From Trichomonas tenax (lineage: Eukaryota > Parabasalia > Trichomonadida > Trichomonadidae): 64,000 bases of DNA. Numbering within the stretch: position 1 is the first letter of the stretch; each line of letters starts with the position of its first letter. The notes beneath the pieces are model-generated. The model was not told the DNA's origin. It did not search any database and saw only the letters and a list, made by a program, of their open reading frames with translations. Both the position numbers and the translations under genes were made by a program. The stretch lies in contig JALKBU010000060.1 of assembly GCA_023091735.1 (NCBI GenBank), positions 1 through 64,000 of the forward strand, given 5' to 3'. Below, one piece after another: positions 41,452-50,999 of this stretch.

Positions 41452-43159
41452 GAAATTTCAAATGAAGATTAATATTTATATATATAAAGCTAATAAATAT
41501 TACTTGTAAAATCATAATACGTATTAGAGTCATTGTTATGTTAAAATATAGAAAATTTAATATTTTTGATAAATTGACGTGTAAAAGATAATAAATGACG
41601 TGTAAAATATTTTTGACACATATCATGATTAAAGTTAGAAAAATATTTTTATTGTATATTCATATTCTAATCACGTGGTAAATGTTAATAAACTTATAAA
41701 AAGTACACATTAAGCGAGATAAATATAAAGAAAATAAAAAGAAGTGTATCAACACTGGGGATTAGAACCAGATTAAAAATGTATGGGAAAATATAACTCG
41801 TATTTGATCTCATACATAGTTGTAGTGTTAAACATATATAATATCGTTTCATATTTTTCATTAACAATTTGATATCAGCTTATTATTGAGTAAATAGCAA
41901 TATTTATTATAAAGATATCACAGACCAACAACATAGTAACATATTACAAATAATACAAGCTCCTAAATGAATAATTGTTCAGTATCTTAATTTATAAATA
42001 CACAAAATCATTGCGGAGATGACAATATACATAGACGAATGCACATATTACATGTTTTTAATATGATACACCAACTTATACTCATAGCCTCTCAATGAAT
42101 ACACTGAAATTATTGACTAATAGAAATAAAGTATTCAAAAATAAAAACGATGGAAAAATAATTCGCATCATATATACTATTATATTAATGTGAACAGTGT
42201 CAAATAAATTGTGAAAAAATGTGGCTTTTAACCTTAGACCTTTTTTAAAATATGGTTTTATTATAATAGATACATAATGCTAGTGCTGATTTTGCTAATT
42301 TTGGTCGCTAAAAACCAAATTTGAGAGTTAAAACACTTCTACATAAAATGTGGATATTATGGTTAGTTATTGTAGGTATATATTCGGTAGCGTATATGAT
42401 TATATATTGTGTCGTCAAACTTCGAATATATCAATCAGAAGTGCCTGAAAATGCAAAAGAAGGAAAAAAGTGAAAAAATAACTGTTTTAAAGTTCGAAAA
42501 TATATTGTTGCACATATAATACACATTCCAAATAACGCATGTTACATTTATGAGCCTTTTCAGATTATGAAAGGCAAAACGCTGCAATATAGATATGCTT
42601 ATTATATTATTATAAATATGTTAGGATTTTGGTGTAAACTATACAATAATGTTGCTCATAGAATATATTGAGAGAGCAATTGTGAAATATGTTATTTATA
42701 TTGCATTTTATTTATGCATTATATTGTTGTTTTACGTCATTCAATATTTCAGAGCATTCAAAAGTTATTTACTAAATCATTGTGTCATTCTGATATTTGC
42801 ATAGTTTCCAGTAATATGTTCAAAAGTTAAAATCACTTTATTTCTACTTTAAAACATAATAAAAACATCTTTTGGATCATATACTACAGTATTCTATTAT
42901 TTATTTTTATCATTACTCTCAATGTTTATTTATTCTCAAATCTTTTTCTGTCATAAATTTATGTTATAATTGATGTATATTATATTTATGATATTTATTT
43001 ATACAAATAATTTCATATTGTAAAGAAAAGTGTCAAAACATTTTCTCATTTTAAATCGTATTGATTTGCATATATTAATATTATAATTATCCCATACAAC
43101 AAAATCATTGCAAAATCAATGACTTTTATTTAATTTTCTTATTTTCACAATCAAATCTC

Positions 43160-43245
43160 TTTGACAATTGACATGTTTCTTCTCTATATCACCATCTACA
43201 TGTCTGCATCGGAGGAAATGGACAAGAAGCAGGTCAATTGTCAAA
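43160..43245. repeat. Hairpin 1 of cluster
   Basis: TTTGACAATTGAC (43160-43172) pairs with GTCAATTGTCAAA (43233-43245). With mismatches the stem extends to about 33 positions, leaving a loop of about 20 nt. Confidence 0.7.
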
Positions 43246-43370
43246 CATTTTCGAACTATAAATATACTTAATCGCTATACTTCTTTATGTAGGGTATTCC
43301 TCAAATATCCGGGCACTGTAGATGTAATATTCGTGTTTGCTTGTGCCTGATGTAGGTAATTTGTCCAAAA

Positions 43371-43478
43371 TTAATAAATATCATCAAAAATGATCAATTT
43401 CTAGCACAATCTCTCTAGAACATTGAATATATGGTGAATTCGTGCCACAAATTGATCATTTTTGACGATATTTATTAA
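43371..43478. repeat. Hairpin 2 of cluster
   Basis: The arms 43371-43400 and 43449-43478 are 30 nt each with one mismatch (the left arm begins TTAATAAATATCATC). Partial pairing (CTAGCAC with GTGCCAC) continues inward. Confidence 0.85.
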
Positions 43479-43502
43479 CGGATAATTATAAACCGTAAAT
43501 AG

Positions 43503-43575
43503 CTTTAGCTGTCTAATAGCATGACAAACACGTGCTCACAAGCTATCTGTTTGTCATGCTATTAAACAGTTAAAG
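43503..43575. repeat. Hairpin 3 of cluster
   Basis: The arms 43503-43530 and 43548-43575 are 28 nt with two mismatches, one of which would be a G-U pair in RNA. The loop is 17 nt. The core is AATAGCATGACAAACA with its complement. Confidence 0.85.
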
Positions 43576-43622
43576 TAAGTAATGTAAATCGATCAATGAA
43601 ATATTTCGATTCTTAGAATTTG

Positions 43623-43681
43623 TTACGAGTCTCTGAGATTGCTAAGCCATCTTATGTCTTAGTAACTTCAGAGATCCGTAG
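43623..43681. repeat. Hairpin 4 of cluster
   Basis: The arms 43623-43646 and 43658-43681 are 24 nt. Eighteen positions are Watson-Crick and four more would be G-U in RNA of the plus strand. The loop is 11 nt. Confidence 0.6.
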
Positions 43682-43736
43682 AAAATGTTGAATTGTAAAA
43701 TGAAATCGAATCAGAACGCTCTGAACGAATTTTGAT

Positions 43737-43809
43737 GGCACCAACAGTCAACAAGCCATTGGATACGAAGCTATTCTTCGTATCCAATGGCTTGTTGACT
43801 GTTGGTGCC
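43737..43809. repeat. Hairpin 5 of cluster: perfect 34-bp stem, 5-nt loop
   Basis: Arm 43737-43770 (begins GGCACCAACAGTCAACAAGC) is the exact reverse complement of 43776-43809. The spacer is CTATT. Such a perfect arm pair is very unlikely by chance and implies recent formation or strong selection. Confidence 0.95.
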
Positions 43810-43866
43810 TTGATAATGATGTAATTGCGAGAATATCGAAGAAGTTGTGAATTTTATAACGACAAA

Positions 43867-43935
43867 CTACTAGTTCTTCACTGGCTAGAGGAATACCTTC
43901 ATTGATATCCCTCCAAATCAGTGAAGAACTAGTAG
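43867..43935. repeat. Hairpin 6 of cluster
   Basis: CTACTAGTTCTTCACTG (43867-43883) is perfectly complementary to 43919-43935. Weaker pairing continues inward for about 14 nt with one bulge, leaving a short loop. Confidence 0.8.
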
Positions 43936-44258
43936 AAAACGCATTATCAATTTTAATAACGTACAAAAATTATCAAGAGCAAGAGAAAAATTTGAAATTT
44001 CCTCAACAAATTAATTTTGCCTATAATAACCTATATCAAAAATGAAGTTAATGTAGCAATTTAAAAATTAAACAAATTTTCCAATATATTTGTAAATCAG
44101 AAGTGAACTTTTCTCGCTTAACTTGGAATAGACTATCAGCAAAAAGTGAGAAATAAGGTTAGTCCCCTGTCTGTCCGTTAATGATTTCATAATTATTTGA
44201 CAATGTAAACTGTCATGTTTTGTTTCGCACAAATGATGACAAAATTTTAATATTCAAA

Positions 44259-46094
44259 ATGTTTCCCATCTTTTTCAGCTTTATCTCATCTCACATTTCC
44301 AGAGGCTGTTTGCACGATGAGATGCAGAGACAGACTAAAGTCTTTGTCGCTAATTATTCCACAAAAAGAAAAGCAAATTCCTACAGATGGGAAAAAATTC
44401 GTTTCAATTTCGACTTTTCTTACATTTTGGAAGATAAAAAGGACCCACTCATGTGCAAAACCATCGGCCAAATAGTGACTATTAATGGATTTAGCCATTA
44501 TTGTTATGATAAATGCATAATCAGCCAAAGCAAAAAAGAAGCATTCATAAAATCGATGGAAGAGATGAAAGATTACTACGCAGACCTCCTTAAAGTCATT
44601 CCTTTGTCGCATCCAATTGAATTACAAAGTTATGATGAAGCTCATGTAAATTTAACAGGAACCATCGATAATACCGATATCTATATTACATTTTTCTTCC
44701 GTCCGATGACAGAAATAGCAGCTGGAGGCTCAAATATTATTCAAATTGAGGACGAATTTAAACGACCGATTCAAGGCGTTGTAGTCCTTAATCCTGTTTA
44801 CATTCCAGACGTTTCGGATGAAGAAAGCTCTAGGTACAAGCGCTATTTCTTCAATGTCGTTACTCACCAAATATTCCATATTTTAGGAATTTCGTACGAC
44901 GGCTTTATGAACTATCACGCGTATGAGAATTCCACCGTTTATCCATTAAATGAAATCTTCTGCACATATACAACAAACACAGACAAAAAAATAACATTGA
45001 TCACAACTCCATACGCTCAGATTTTCGCGAAGAAATTTTATGGCGTTGACAAATACGTTGGCGTTGATAACACGTGTCCACCTGGTATTGAGCTCGAGGA
45101 TGGCAGTGGTGAAGGAACAAATGCATCACATCCTGAAGGAAGACTCGCATACAGCGATTTAATGGTTGCGACAAATATCGAAAACAAAGGAATCTTCAAT
45201 CGATTGACAGAAGTCACAATTGCTCTTCTTATGGATACAGGAAACTACAAAGTCGACTGGAAGATGGGGCAACCTTTGGTTTGGGGAAATCCTGAATCAA
45301 TTGATGGAAAACCAATCAAAGGATTCTCAAATGAACCTCCGGACTTAGTTTTCCCAGAAAATTATTTGGTTAAAGATCACAAAGAGTTCACAGGTGGATT
45401 TGACTTTAAAGTTGTTGGAATAGCTTCGCTAGTATCTCCTCCAGACTGTACAATGTTTCCTCATAACCAGTATTGTAAAGGAATTAAATTTTACAATCCA
45501 CTCAATTCCTCAATAATCGGAGCATTGCCACTCTTTGATTATTTGAGAATAAGAAATCCTTATTACGTTTGTCCTAAGAGATCAGCCACACTTCCTGGAT
45601 TTCCTTCTGCTTGTGCTATATATGAATGCGATGGATTTAAGTCTTTCAAACTGTATTACACTCAAACAAAAAGAGATGGCTCCAAGTATTCAATATCATG
45701 CACAAAAGAGAATATTGGCCAAAGATTCAATGCTGAAATCTTTTCGAAAGATGAGCAAAGATATATCAACGTGACATATTACTGTGTTGATCCTGAACGA
45801 TTCTGCCGTAGTGTTGCCCTACATGAAATGAATTTCAGAAATGATCCATTCGATCCAAAATCAACACAAGTTGTCGAAGTCTTCTTAAAGAAAGAATTGA
45901 CAACATTCCAAGTTGCAATTATATTAGTTTCTGTATTCGTTGTTATGACGATCATTGGTGTTGGAGCGGCTTACTACATTTTATACAAGATGCCTGTAAG
46001 CTCTCATAAGCAGCTTCCACAGATTGCAGAAGAGCTTGCCAATAATGATGAAATCGATAATACTGAAAATAAAGAAGAAGAATGTTTGTTATAA
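44259..46094 (+). CDS. GP63-like (M8) protein B with HQxxH active site
   Basis: 611 residues from ATG 44259 (an upstream TTG frame starts at 44220). It is a close paralogue of peptidase A, sharing the leader MFPIFFSFISSHISRG, CLHDEMQR, the long block around NRLTE(V/I)TIALLMDTGNYK, the Cys-rich second half and a C-terminal membrane helix (FQVAIILVSVFVVMTIIGVGAAYY). The zinc motif reads THQIFHILG: His203 and His207 are kept, but the catalytic Glu is replaced by Gln204 (CAA at 44868-44870). The third ligand His291 (SHPEGR) is kept. It should still bind zinc but not cleave peptides, so it is probably a pseudoenzyme acting as decoy, adhesin or inhibitor-binding protein. The tail is acidic (NNDEIDNTENKEEE). 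It ends TAA followed by ATC. The tandem repeat-protein array begins about 130 bp downstream. Confidence 0.93.
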   Translation: MFPIFFSFISSHISRGCLHDEMQRQTKVFVANYSTKRKANSYRWEKIRFNFDFSYILEDKKDPLMCKTIGQIVTINGFSHYCYDKCIISQSKKEAFIKSMEEMKDYYADLLKVIPLSHPIELQSYDEAHVNLTGTIDNTDIYITFFFRPMTEIAAGGSNIIQIEDEFKRPIQGVVVLNPVYIPDVSDEESSRYKRYFFNVVTHQIFHILGISYDGFMNYHAYENSTVYPLNEIFCTYTTNTDKKITLITTPYAQIFAKKFYGVDKYVGVDNTCPPGIELEDGSGEGTNASHPEGRLAYSDLMVATNIENKGIFNRLTEVTIALLMDTGNYKVDWKMGQPLVWGNPESIDGKPIKGFSNEPPDLVFPENYLVKDHKEFTGGFDFKVVGIASLVSPPDCTMFPHNQYCKGIKFYNPLNSSIIGALPLFDYLRIRNPYYVCPKRSATLPGFPSACAIYECDGFKSFKLYYTQTKRDGSKYSISCTKENIGQRFNAEIFSKDEQRYINVTYYCVDPERFCRSVALHEMNFRNDPFDPKSTQVVEVFLKKELTTFQVAIILVSVFVVMTIIGVGAAYYILYKMPVSSHKQLPQIAEELANNDEIDNTENKEEECLL

Positions 46095-46122
46095 ATCTTA
46101 GAATTTAATATTGCTGTAGTAT

Positions 46123-46190
46123 TTATTTTATTTTACTCACATCGTCAAATTTTTATTTATTTATTTTACTCGTATCGTCAAAATTAACAC
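46123..46190 (+). repeat. Direct duplication in spacer
   Basis: The word ATTTTACTC-ATCGTCAAA occurs twice, about 33 bp apart, in the spacer before the first array unit. The TATCGTCAAAATTGACA half also precedes later units by about 45-55 nt. Confidence 0.6.
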
Positions 46191-46225
46191 ACATTTTGGA
46201 GTTTTATTTTTTGTTTGTGCCATGA

Positions 46226-47104
46226 ATGAACACATTATTCGAGGTTAAGGATAATTACTTCGAAATTGATAATATTTTATTTTATTCGCTTGAAACAAAC
46301 GGAGGTGCAGTATGCATAAGAAGGCCTTCGAATTCATTAATTAATGAAAAATATAGCTTTTGTTAATTTAATAACAAACATCATTTTTATTATATTGATC
46401 CCAACTATGGAATAAGTGCATTTTTCCACGAAGGATCAAACTTTTCTGGAAATCAAATATTAATCCAAAATTGTCATGGAAGCGGGCGAGCCATTGCATC
46501 CACGAATGTTGAGTGCGCAGAAACTAATTTGCAACAAACCAACCATTCTACAGTAACTCAGACTGATATTGTTGCAGATTGTTTATACATTCATATTCAT
46601 GGAAATATTCAATTCAATAATGTGAATTGTTCATCAATAAAAGGCTCAAGTTTGGTAGCTCCGCATGCTGAGTATGGAAAAATTCTTATGCATTATATGA
46701 GACATATTGTCATTTTAGTAATCTTACTGGTGACGATGTTTGCCATCATGATTATATTTACAATCAAGTAACTATTAATCATTTGATTTTAACAAAGATT
46801 CATCCAACAAATACAATTGCTTCTTGTATGCAACTTATAAATATATATGATTCAGTATTTTTTGGTAATTATGTCAATACATTGGGCAAATTGTCAATTC
46901 GATAAATCATTCGAATCAGCAACAAGTGTAGGCTGTGTTCAAATCAATAAATATGATGATCTAGCAATTATTGGTGCAATACCTAATTTAGTTGAAAAAA
47001 TCCAGAATACGAAGAATATACATATGTACTGTCAAACACGCAAAATTGTTACCTAACACTATTTCATATCATATTTATTCTATAATAATGATTTGTGATG
47101 CATA
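46226..47104 (+). pseudogene. Array unit A, frameshifted surface-protein copy
   Basis: It starts ATGAACACATTATTCGAGG, the array's standard start (second ATG of ATGAATGAA). The protein reads MNTLFEVKDNYFEIDNILFY, then is shifted near 46345 before the Q-N-T-A-F block. Later blocks (FFHEGSNFSGNQIL, LQQTNHSTVTQTDIV, YDKSF-SATS-GCVQINKYD) appear in other frames, so several indels are present. Each unit of this family has an EVKDNYF start, an FFH-GSNFF block, an APHAGYGAY-LYQ--CHF block and an NC-YDK-F--A-S-GCVQI block. There is no leader or membrane anchor. Confidence 0.7.
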
Positions 47105-47221
47105 GTTATGTACATTGAGAAATGATAAAGTTTTGAATTCGAAGTTGTCACTTTTGTTGTTATTCTTATCGTCAAAATTGACATTTATATAAAAATTTTA
47201 TTTTAGCTTTTAACATTATGA

Positions 47222-48400
47222 ATGAAAACATTATTCGAAGTCAAAGATAACTACTTCGAAGTTGATCATGTGTTGTTTTATTCGCTAGAAACGAATGGTA
47301 GTGCATTTTGTATAAGAAGGCCATCGAATACATTAACAATTCAAAATTCTGCATTAGTTGACTTAGAAACTTGCATAAAATTTAACTTTATTGATGTTGA
47401 TTATGGAACAAGTTCATTTTTCCATTCAGGCTCAAACTTTTTTGCGAAACAAATAATTGTTGAGAATTACCATGGAAGCGCTCGATCAGTTGCATCATCA
47501 TGTGTAGAGAAGTATATATTTCAACATAAATGGATTTTTTTTCACTTCTTCAATTATATTGATTGTTAAATTTTGTTTGACAGGGCCAAATGAAAACTTT
47601 GCTGCTTCATCATTATTATATGTATAACTCACAGTGTTTGAATCAAAATAATAGTCAACAACGACATAATTAGAACTGAATATTGATCCAAAAAAATTGA
47701 TTCGCTGTGTTGTTCGTGAAAATGCATTCAGATATTGTAACAACTTCATAGCATTGTCTGATTTCAAAGGCTCCATTTGGGCAAGAGTTATTATAAATAA
47801 TGCAACTATAATGATGATTCTTTTCAAATTTTCGCCCTCTATTCTTCTCAATTTAATAAACTTTTCGAATTTAGCCGCTCAAAAAAGAATCATCATTATT
47901 TTTGGGAGAATAACATACATAGCTTATGTGTGAACACTTAGAATACTTTTTTTCAAAAAAAACTTAAAAAAGTATATTTGTGATTAGATTTACCTATTTA
48001 TCATCGACAACAACCTATTTTACGTTATGAAAATGCTATACAATGTGAATATAATATATTATAATGAGTAAAGCACATCATGGCGAATCAATGTTTTTGA
48101 TGCAAGATATATCTAATATTTTAATGAAATATAGACTTTGTTAGCTAATTCTTTAATATATCATTCACAACAGTATTTTGTACATTGGGGTTCAATAACT
48201 TAGCAAGAAGTTAATCCAGTGAGTTAAAAAACGAGTTTCGCCGACTTTGCGTATCAATTTTAGACAAGCCCTACCTAATTTAATTGAAAACCTACAGATA
48301 ATAAAGAATGTTTGCAGTGTAAAACATGCAAAAAATTCATTCAAACCTATTTCGTATTTTATTTATTCTATGCTAATCATTTTTGGCATTGATAACTAAA
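47222..48400 (+). pseudogene. Array unit B, split by a 750-bp insertion
   Basis: The 5' part (47222-47512, ATG start) reads MKTLFEVKDNYFEVDHVLFY to the VASS block. The 3' end of the unit reappears at about 48263-48400 (PNLIENLQIIKNVCSV-HAKNS). The stretch CCTAATTTAATTGAAAACC at 48275 is identical to unit C, so duplication was recent. Between them lies unrelated DNA that includes a minus-strand leader fragment (47498-47851). Confidence 0.7.
47498..47851 (-). pseudogene. Inverted fragment with a signal-peptide-like start
   Basis: A minus-strand frame of 117 codons. It has no ATG (first codon TTG) but encodes LKRIIIIVALFIITLAQ, a good signal peptide core, followed by about 85 residues rich in Asn/Tyr/Phe. 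It ends where unit B resumes. It may be the 5' end of another secreted-protein gene moved here in inverted orientation. A 14-bp inverted repeat (ATGATGATTCTTTT at 47811-47824, complement at 47883-47896) lies at its start. Confidence 0.45.
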
Positions 48401-48458
48401 AGTTATCGTCAAAACTGACAAAATGTTATTGAGTTCACATCAATTTATTTGATCATGA

Positions 48459-49349
48459 TTGAAAAGCTTCTTCGAAGTGAATAGCAATTACTTTAACATT
48501 GAAAACACACTATTTTCTTCCCTTCAAACAGTTGGAGGAGCTGTAATTATCAATCAAAGTTTATCTACATTAAATTTCCAAAATACTGCATTTTTAAATT
48601 TAACAGCAACAGGGACATTTTGGTATATTGATAGAAACTATGGTAATAGTGCATTTTTCCATGCTGGCTCGAATTTTTTTGCAAATCAATTATTTATTGA
48701 AAGCTGCTTTGGAAAAGGACGTTCAGTTGCTTCATCACGTACTGAAAAACAAGTTGATAGTCTTCAACAAACTAATTATTCAACACTTTCAAATATTCAG
48801 CTTCCTGTTGATTGTTTATATATTCATCTTTATGGCAACGTTCAATTTAATTATATGAATGGAACATCTTTGAAAGGGTCAGACACAACAGCGCCACATG
48901 CAGGATATGTAGCTTACTGCTTGTATCAAACATATTGTCATTTTACCAATATGACAGATTATAGTGTATTTAATCATCAATCTACTTTAAATCCAGTCAC
49001 TGTAAATCATGTGATTCTAATAAAAAATCATCCAAATGGTGTTCTTGGTTCTTCTGGAGCACTTATAAATATGTATGATTCCGTGTTTTTTGGAAACGAT
49101 GTTAATACATTATCAAACATTAAAGCGATCAATTGCCAATATGACAAAACATTCGGATCAGCAACAAGTGAAGGATGTGTTCAAATCAATAAATATGATG
49201 TTGTTGCCATCATTGGTGCTATACCTAATTTAATTGAAAACCTACAGATAATAAAGAATGTCTGCACTGTTAAATACGCAAGAAATTCATCCAATTCTAT
49301 TTCATATATAATTTACTCTATGTTAATGATTTGTGACATAAACGCATAA
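48459..49349 (+). CDS. Array unit C, longest open copy (no ATG)
   Basis: 296 codons, open throughout, covering all blocks of the family: FFEVNSNYFNIENTLFSSL, GGAVIINQSLSTLNFQNTAF, FFHAGSNFFANQLFIESCF, APHAGYVAYCLYQTYCHFTN, INMYDSVFFGND and NCQYDKTFGSATSEGCVQIN. The GGA(V/I) and F-N pattern recalls Pmp-like repeat proteins reported in trichomonads and suggests a beta-helix, but this is inference. The codon at the usual start is TTG, where units A, B and D have ATG. The first in-frame ATG is far inside, so it may not be translated as shown. No leader or membrane segment is present. Confidence 0.55.
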   Translation: MKSFFEVNSNYFNIENTLFSSLQTVGGAVIINQSLSTLNFQNTAFLNLTATGTFWYIDRNYGNSAFFHAGSNFFANQLFIESCFGKGRSVASSRTEKQVDSLQQTNYSTLSNIQLPVDCLYIHLYGNVQFNYMNGTSLKGSDTTAPHAGYVAYCLYQTYCHFTNMTDYSVFNHQSTLNPVTVNHVILIKNHPNGVLGSSGALINMYDSVFFGNDVNTLSNIKAINCQYDKTFGSATSEGCVQINKYDVVAIIGAIPNLIENLQIIKNVCTVKYARNSSNSISYIIYSMLMICDINA

Positions 49350-49447
49350 CAGATGATGAAATATTAAATAATCGCTCGTTGTAAATTATAACCTTATCAC
49401 CAAAATTGACATTTTACAACATGAATTTTCTTATTTTAATGACATGA

Positions 49448-50212
49448 ATGAAGACATTATTCGAAGTCAAAGATAACTATTTCCGAATTGATCATGTTTT
49501 ATATTGCAATCTTGAAACAATTAGAGGAGCAGTTGTAATTAAAAGAGAATTAAATACTCTTGTAATACAAAATACTGCCTTTGTTAATTTAACATATTCT
49601 AGTAAATTTTATTTTATAAATATAGATTATTGCACAAGTGTATTTTTCCATTCAGGATCAAACTTTTTTGGAAAACAAATTTTGATTGAAAATTGTCATG
49701 GAAATGCTCCAGCTATAGTTTCCTCGCGAGTAGAAAACGTTAAAGATAATTTGCAGCAAACTAACTATTCAACAATTACTCAATCTGATGTTGTAAATGA
49801 TTGTATATATATTCATATTTTAGGAAATGTTCAATTCAATAATATGGATTGCACTTCATTGAAAAGAAGGTCAATATTCGCACCACATGCAGGATATGGG
49901 GCATATGCTTTATATCAAACTCTATGTCATTTTAGTAATTTGACTGCTAATGATGTTTTCAATCATAAATATATTGTAAATCAAGCGACGCTAAATCATA
50001 TTATATTAGTAAGAAATCATCATAATAATTTTCTGGGAGCATCTGGGTCACATTTAAATATTTATGATTCGATATTCTTTGGAAAAGACAAAAATGATCT
50101 GAGCAATATTAAAGTCATTAATTGCTAATATGATAAAAGTTTTGGAACTGCTGAAAATGAAGGCTACATTCAAATTAATAACTATGATGACTCAACATAT
50201 ATTGGTGTAAAG
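49448..50212 (+). pseudogene. Array unit D, single stop then cut by insertion
   Basis: ATG 49448 opens 226 codons (MKTLFEVKDNYFRIDHVLYC to KVINC) up to TAA 50126-50128. The unit C equivalent of that codon is CAA, so one C-to-T change made the stop. Homology continues in frame beyond it (YDKSFGTAENEGYIQINNYD) to about 50212, where foreign DNA starts with TGTCACGAAAAAGTGACA. This is the least damaged ATG-bearing copy. Confidence 0.7.
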
Positions 50213-50990
50213 TTGTCACGAAAAAGTGACACAAAATCTAGGATATTTGATTGCCGAATTTTATAAAATTATCAAATACCAAAAATCCAAAAGCAGAACC
50301 TTAAACCCTTTAGCCGAATGGTATAGCTTCTCCAGACCTGGTTCGATTCCTGTTGAATCACACTTTTTCATTTCTATAATGAACAAAATTACCTCAATAT
50401 TGTTCATTGTGTAGTTTGAAGCTTAAGATAATATAAACACTTTTACTAGTAGAACCAAAATATATTAGTTTTATATTACATCACTATTACACACGAATGA
50501 AGAATATTGTGAAAAAATCAGTTTATCTTACAGAAACCTCATAATTAACTCTACATAGTATGTACAAACGAACAGTATAGCTTAACCATAAATAACCGCC
50601 GGATTGAAGAACTTTGATTCAATTTTGAGTAATTTTGACATCTATATACTAAAATATTGGGGTAGATGTCATACGAGATAGTAGGTTAACTAAAATTCGA
50701 ACATGTTGCAAGATCATGTCGGCTTTATTTGTGCAATTCAAATTCTTTCTCAAAATTGTCAAGAGCGATTTAACTAATAATCAGTAATGATCATGCATGG
50801 TGTGTAAATTATATTGTGGACGTAAGAACAAGCTGTGCACGGTATTGACCTCTCCAGCCCCATCTAAACTATTACGGACGTTAAAAAAATTAAGGTTAAA
50901 ACTCCACCTACCTTTGATCTGACAAAAGTGAAAACCTTATCGTACAAGCTGACAATTTTATTCAACTTAAATCGTTCAACCATTTCTTGT
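50213..50990. other. Unrelated DNA between units D and E
   Basis: Begins with the palindrome-like TGTCACGAAAAAGTGACA (50214-50231), which contains the recurrent AAAAGTGACA. A tRNA-like A box and B box lie near 50311-50350 but do not form a tRNA. No coding frame is convincing. Unit E lacks a clear start, so this DNA may have replaced its 5' end. Confidence 0.4.
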
Positions 50991-50999
50991 GAACGCAAA

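Larger units (their letters stand above)
40505..44258. other. 3.7-kb region rich in hairpins, no large gene
   Basis: Very A+T-rich. From 40900 to 41230 there are several TTTACATG-CA or TGNCATGTAAA words in both orientations. A 43-residue frame lies at 41225-41356 (-) with a long hairpin beside its start. From 41650 to 43140 I see nothing coding. From 43160 to 43935 six foldback hairpins follow one another. The last 300 bp form the upstream region of GP63-like protein B. Confidence 0.5.

Noticed and set aside
41750..41820. Possible minus-strand tRNA T arm (GGTTCTAATCC)
   Set aside because: No D arm or acceptor stem can be built and the T stem pairs poorly.
43160..43935. CRISPR array
   Set aside because: The repeats are individual inverted repeats with unrelated sequences, not a constant direct repeat with spacers, and the genome is eukaryotic.
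50290..50365. tRNA-like A box (TAGCCGAATGG) and B box (GGTTCGATTCC)
   Set aside because: The boxes are only about 19 nt apart, leaving no room for an anticodon arm, the flanks do not pair as an acceptor stem, and the T stem has two mismatches. At most a truncated tRNA relic.
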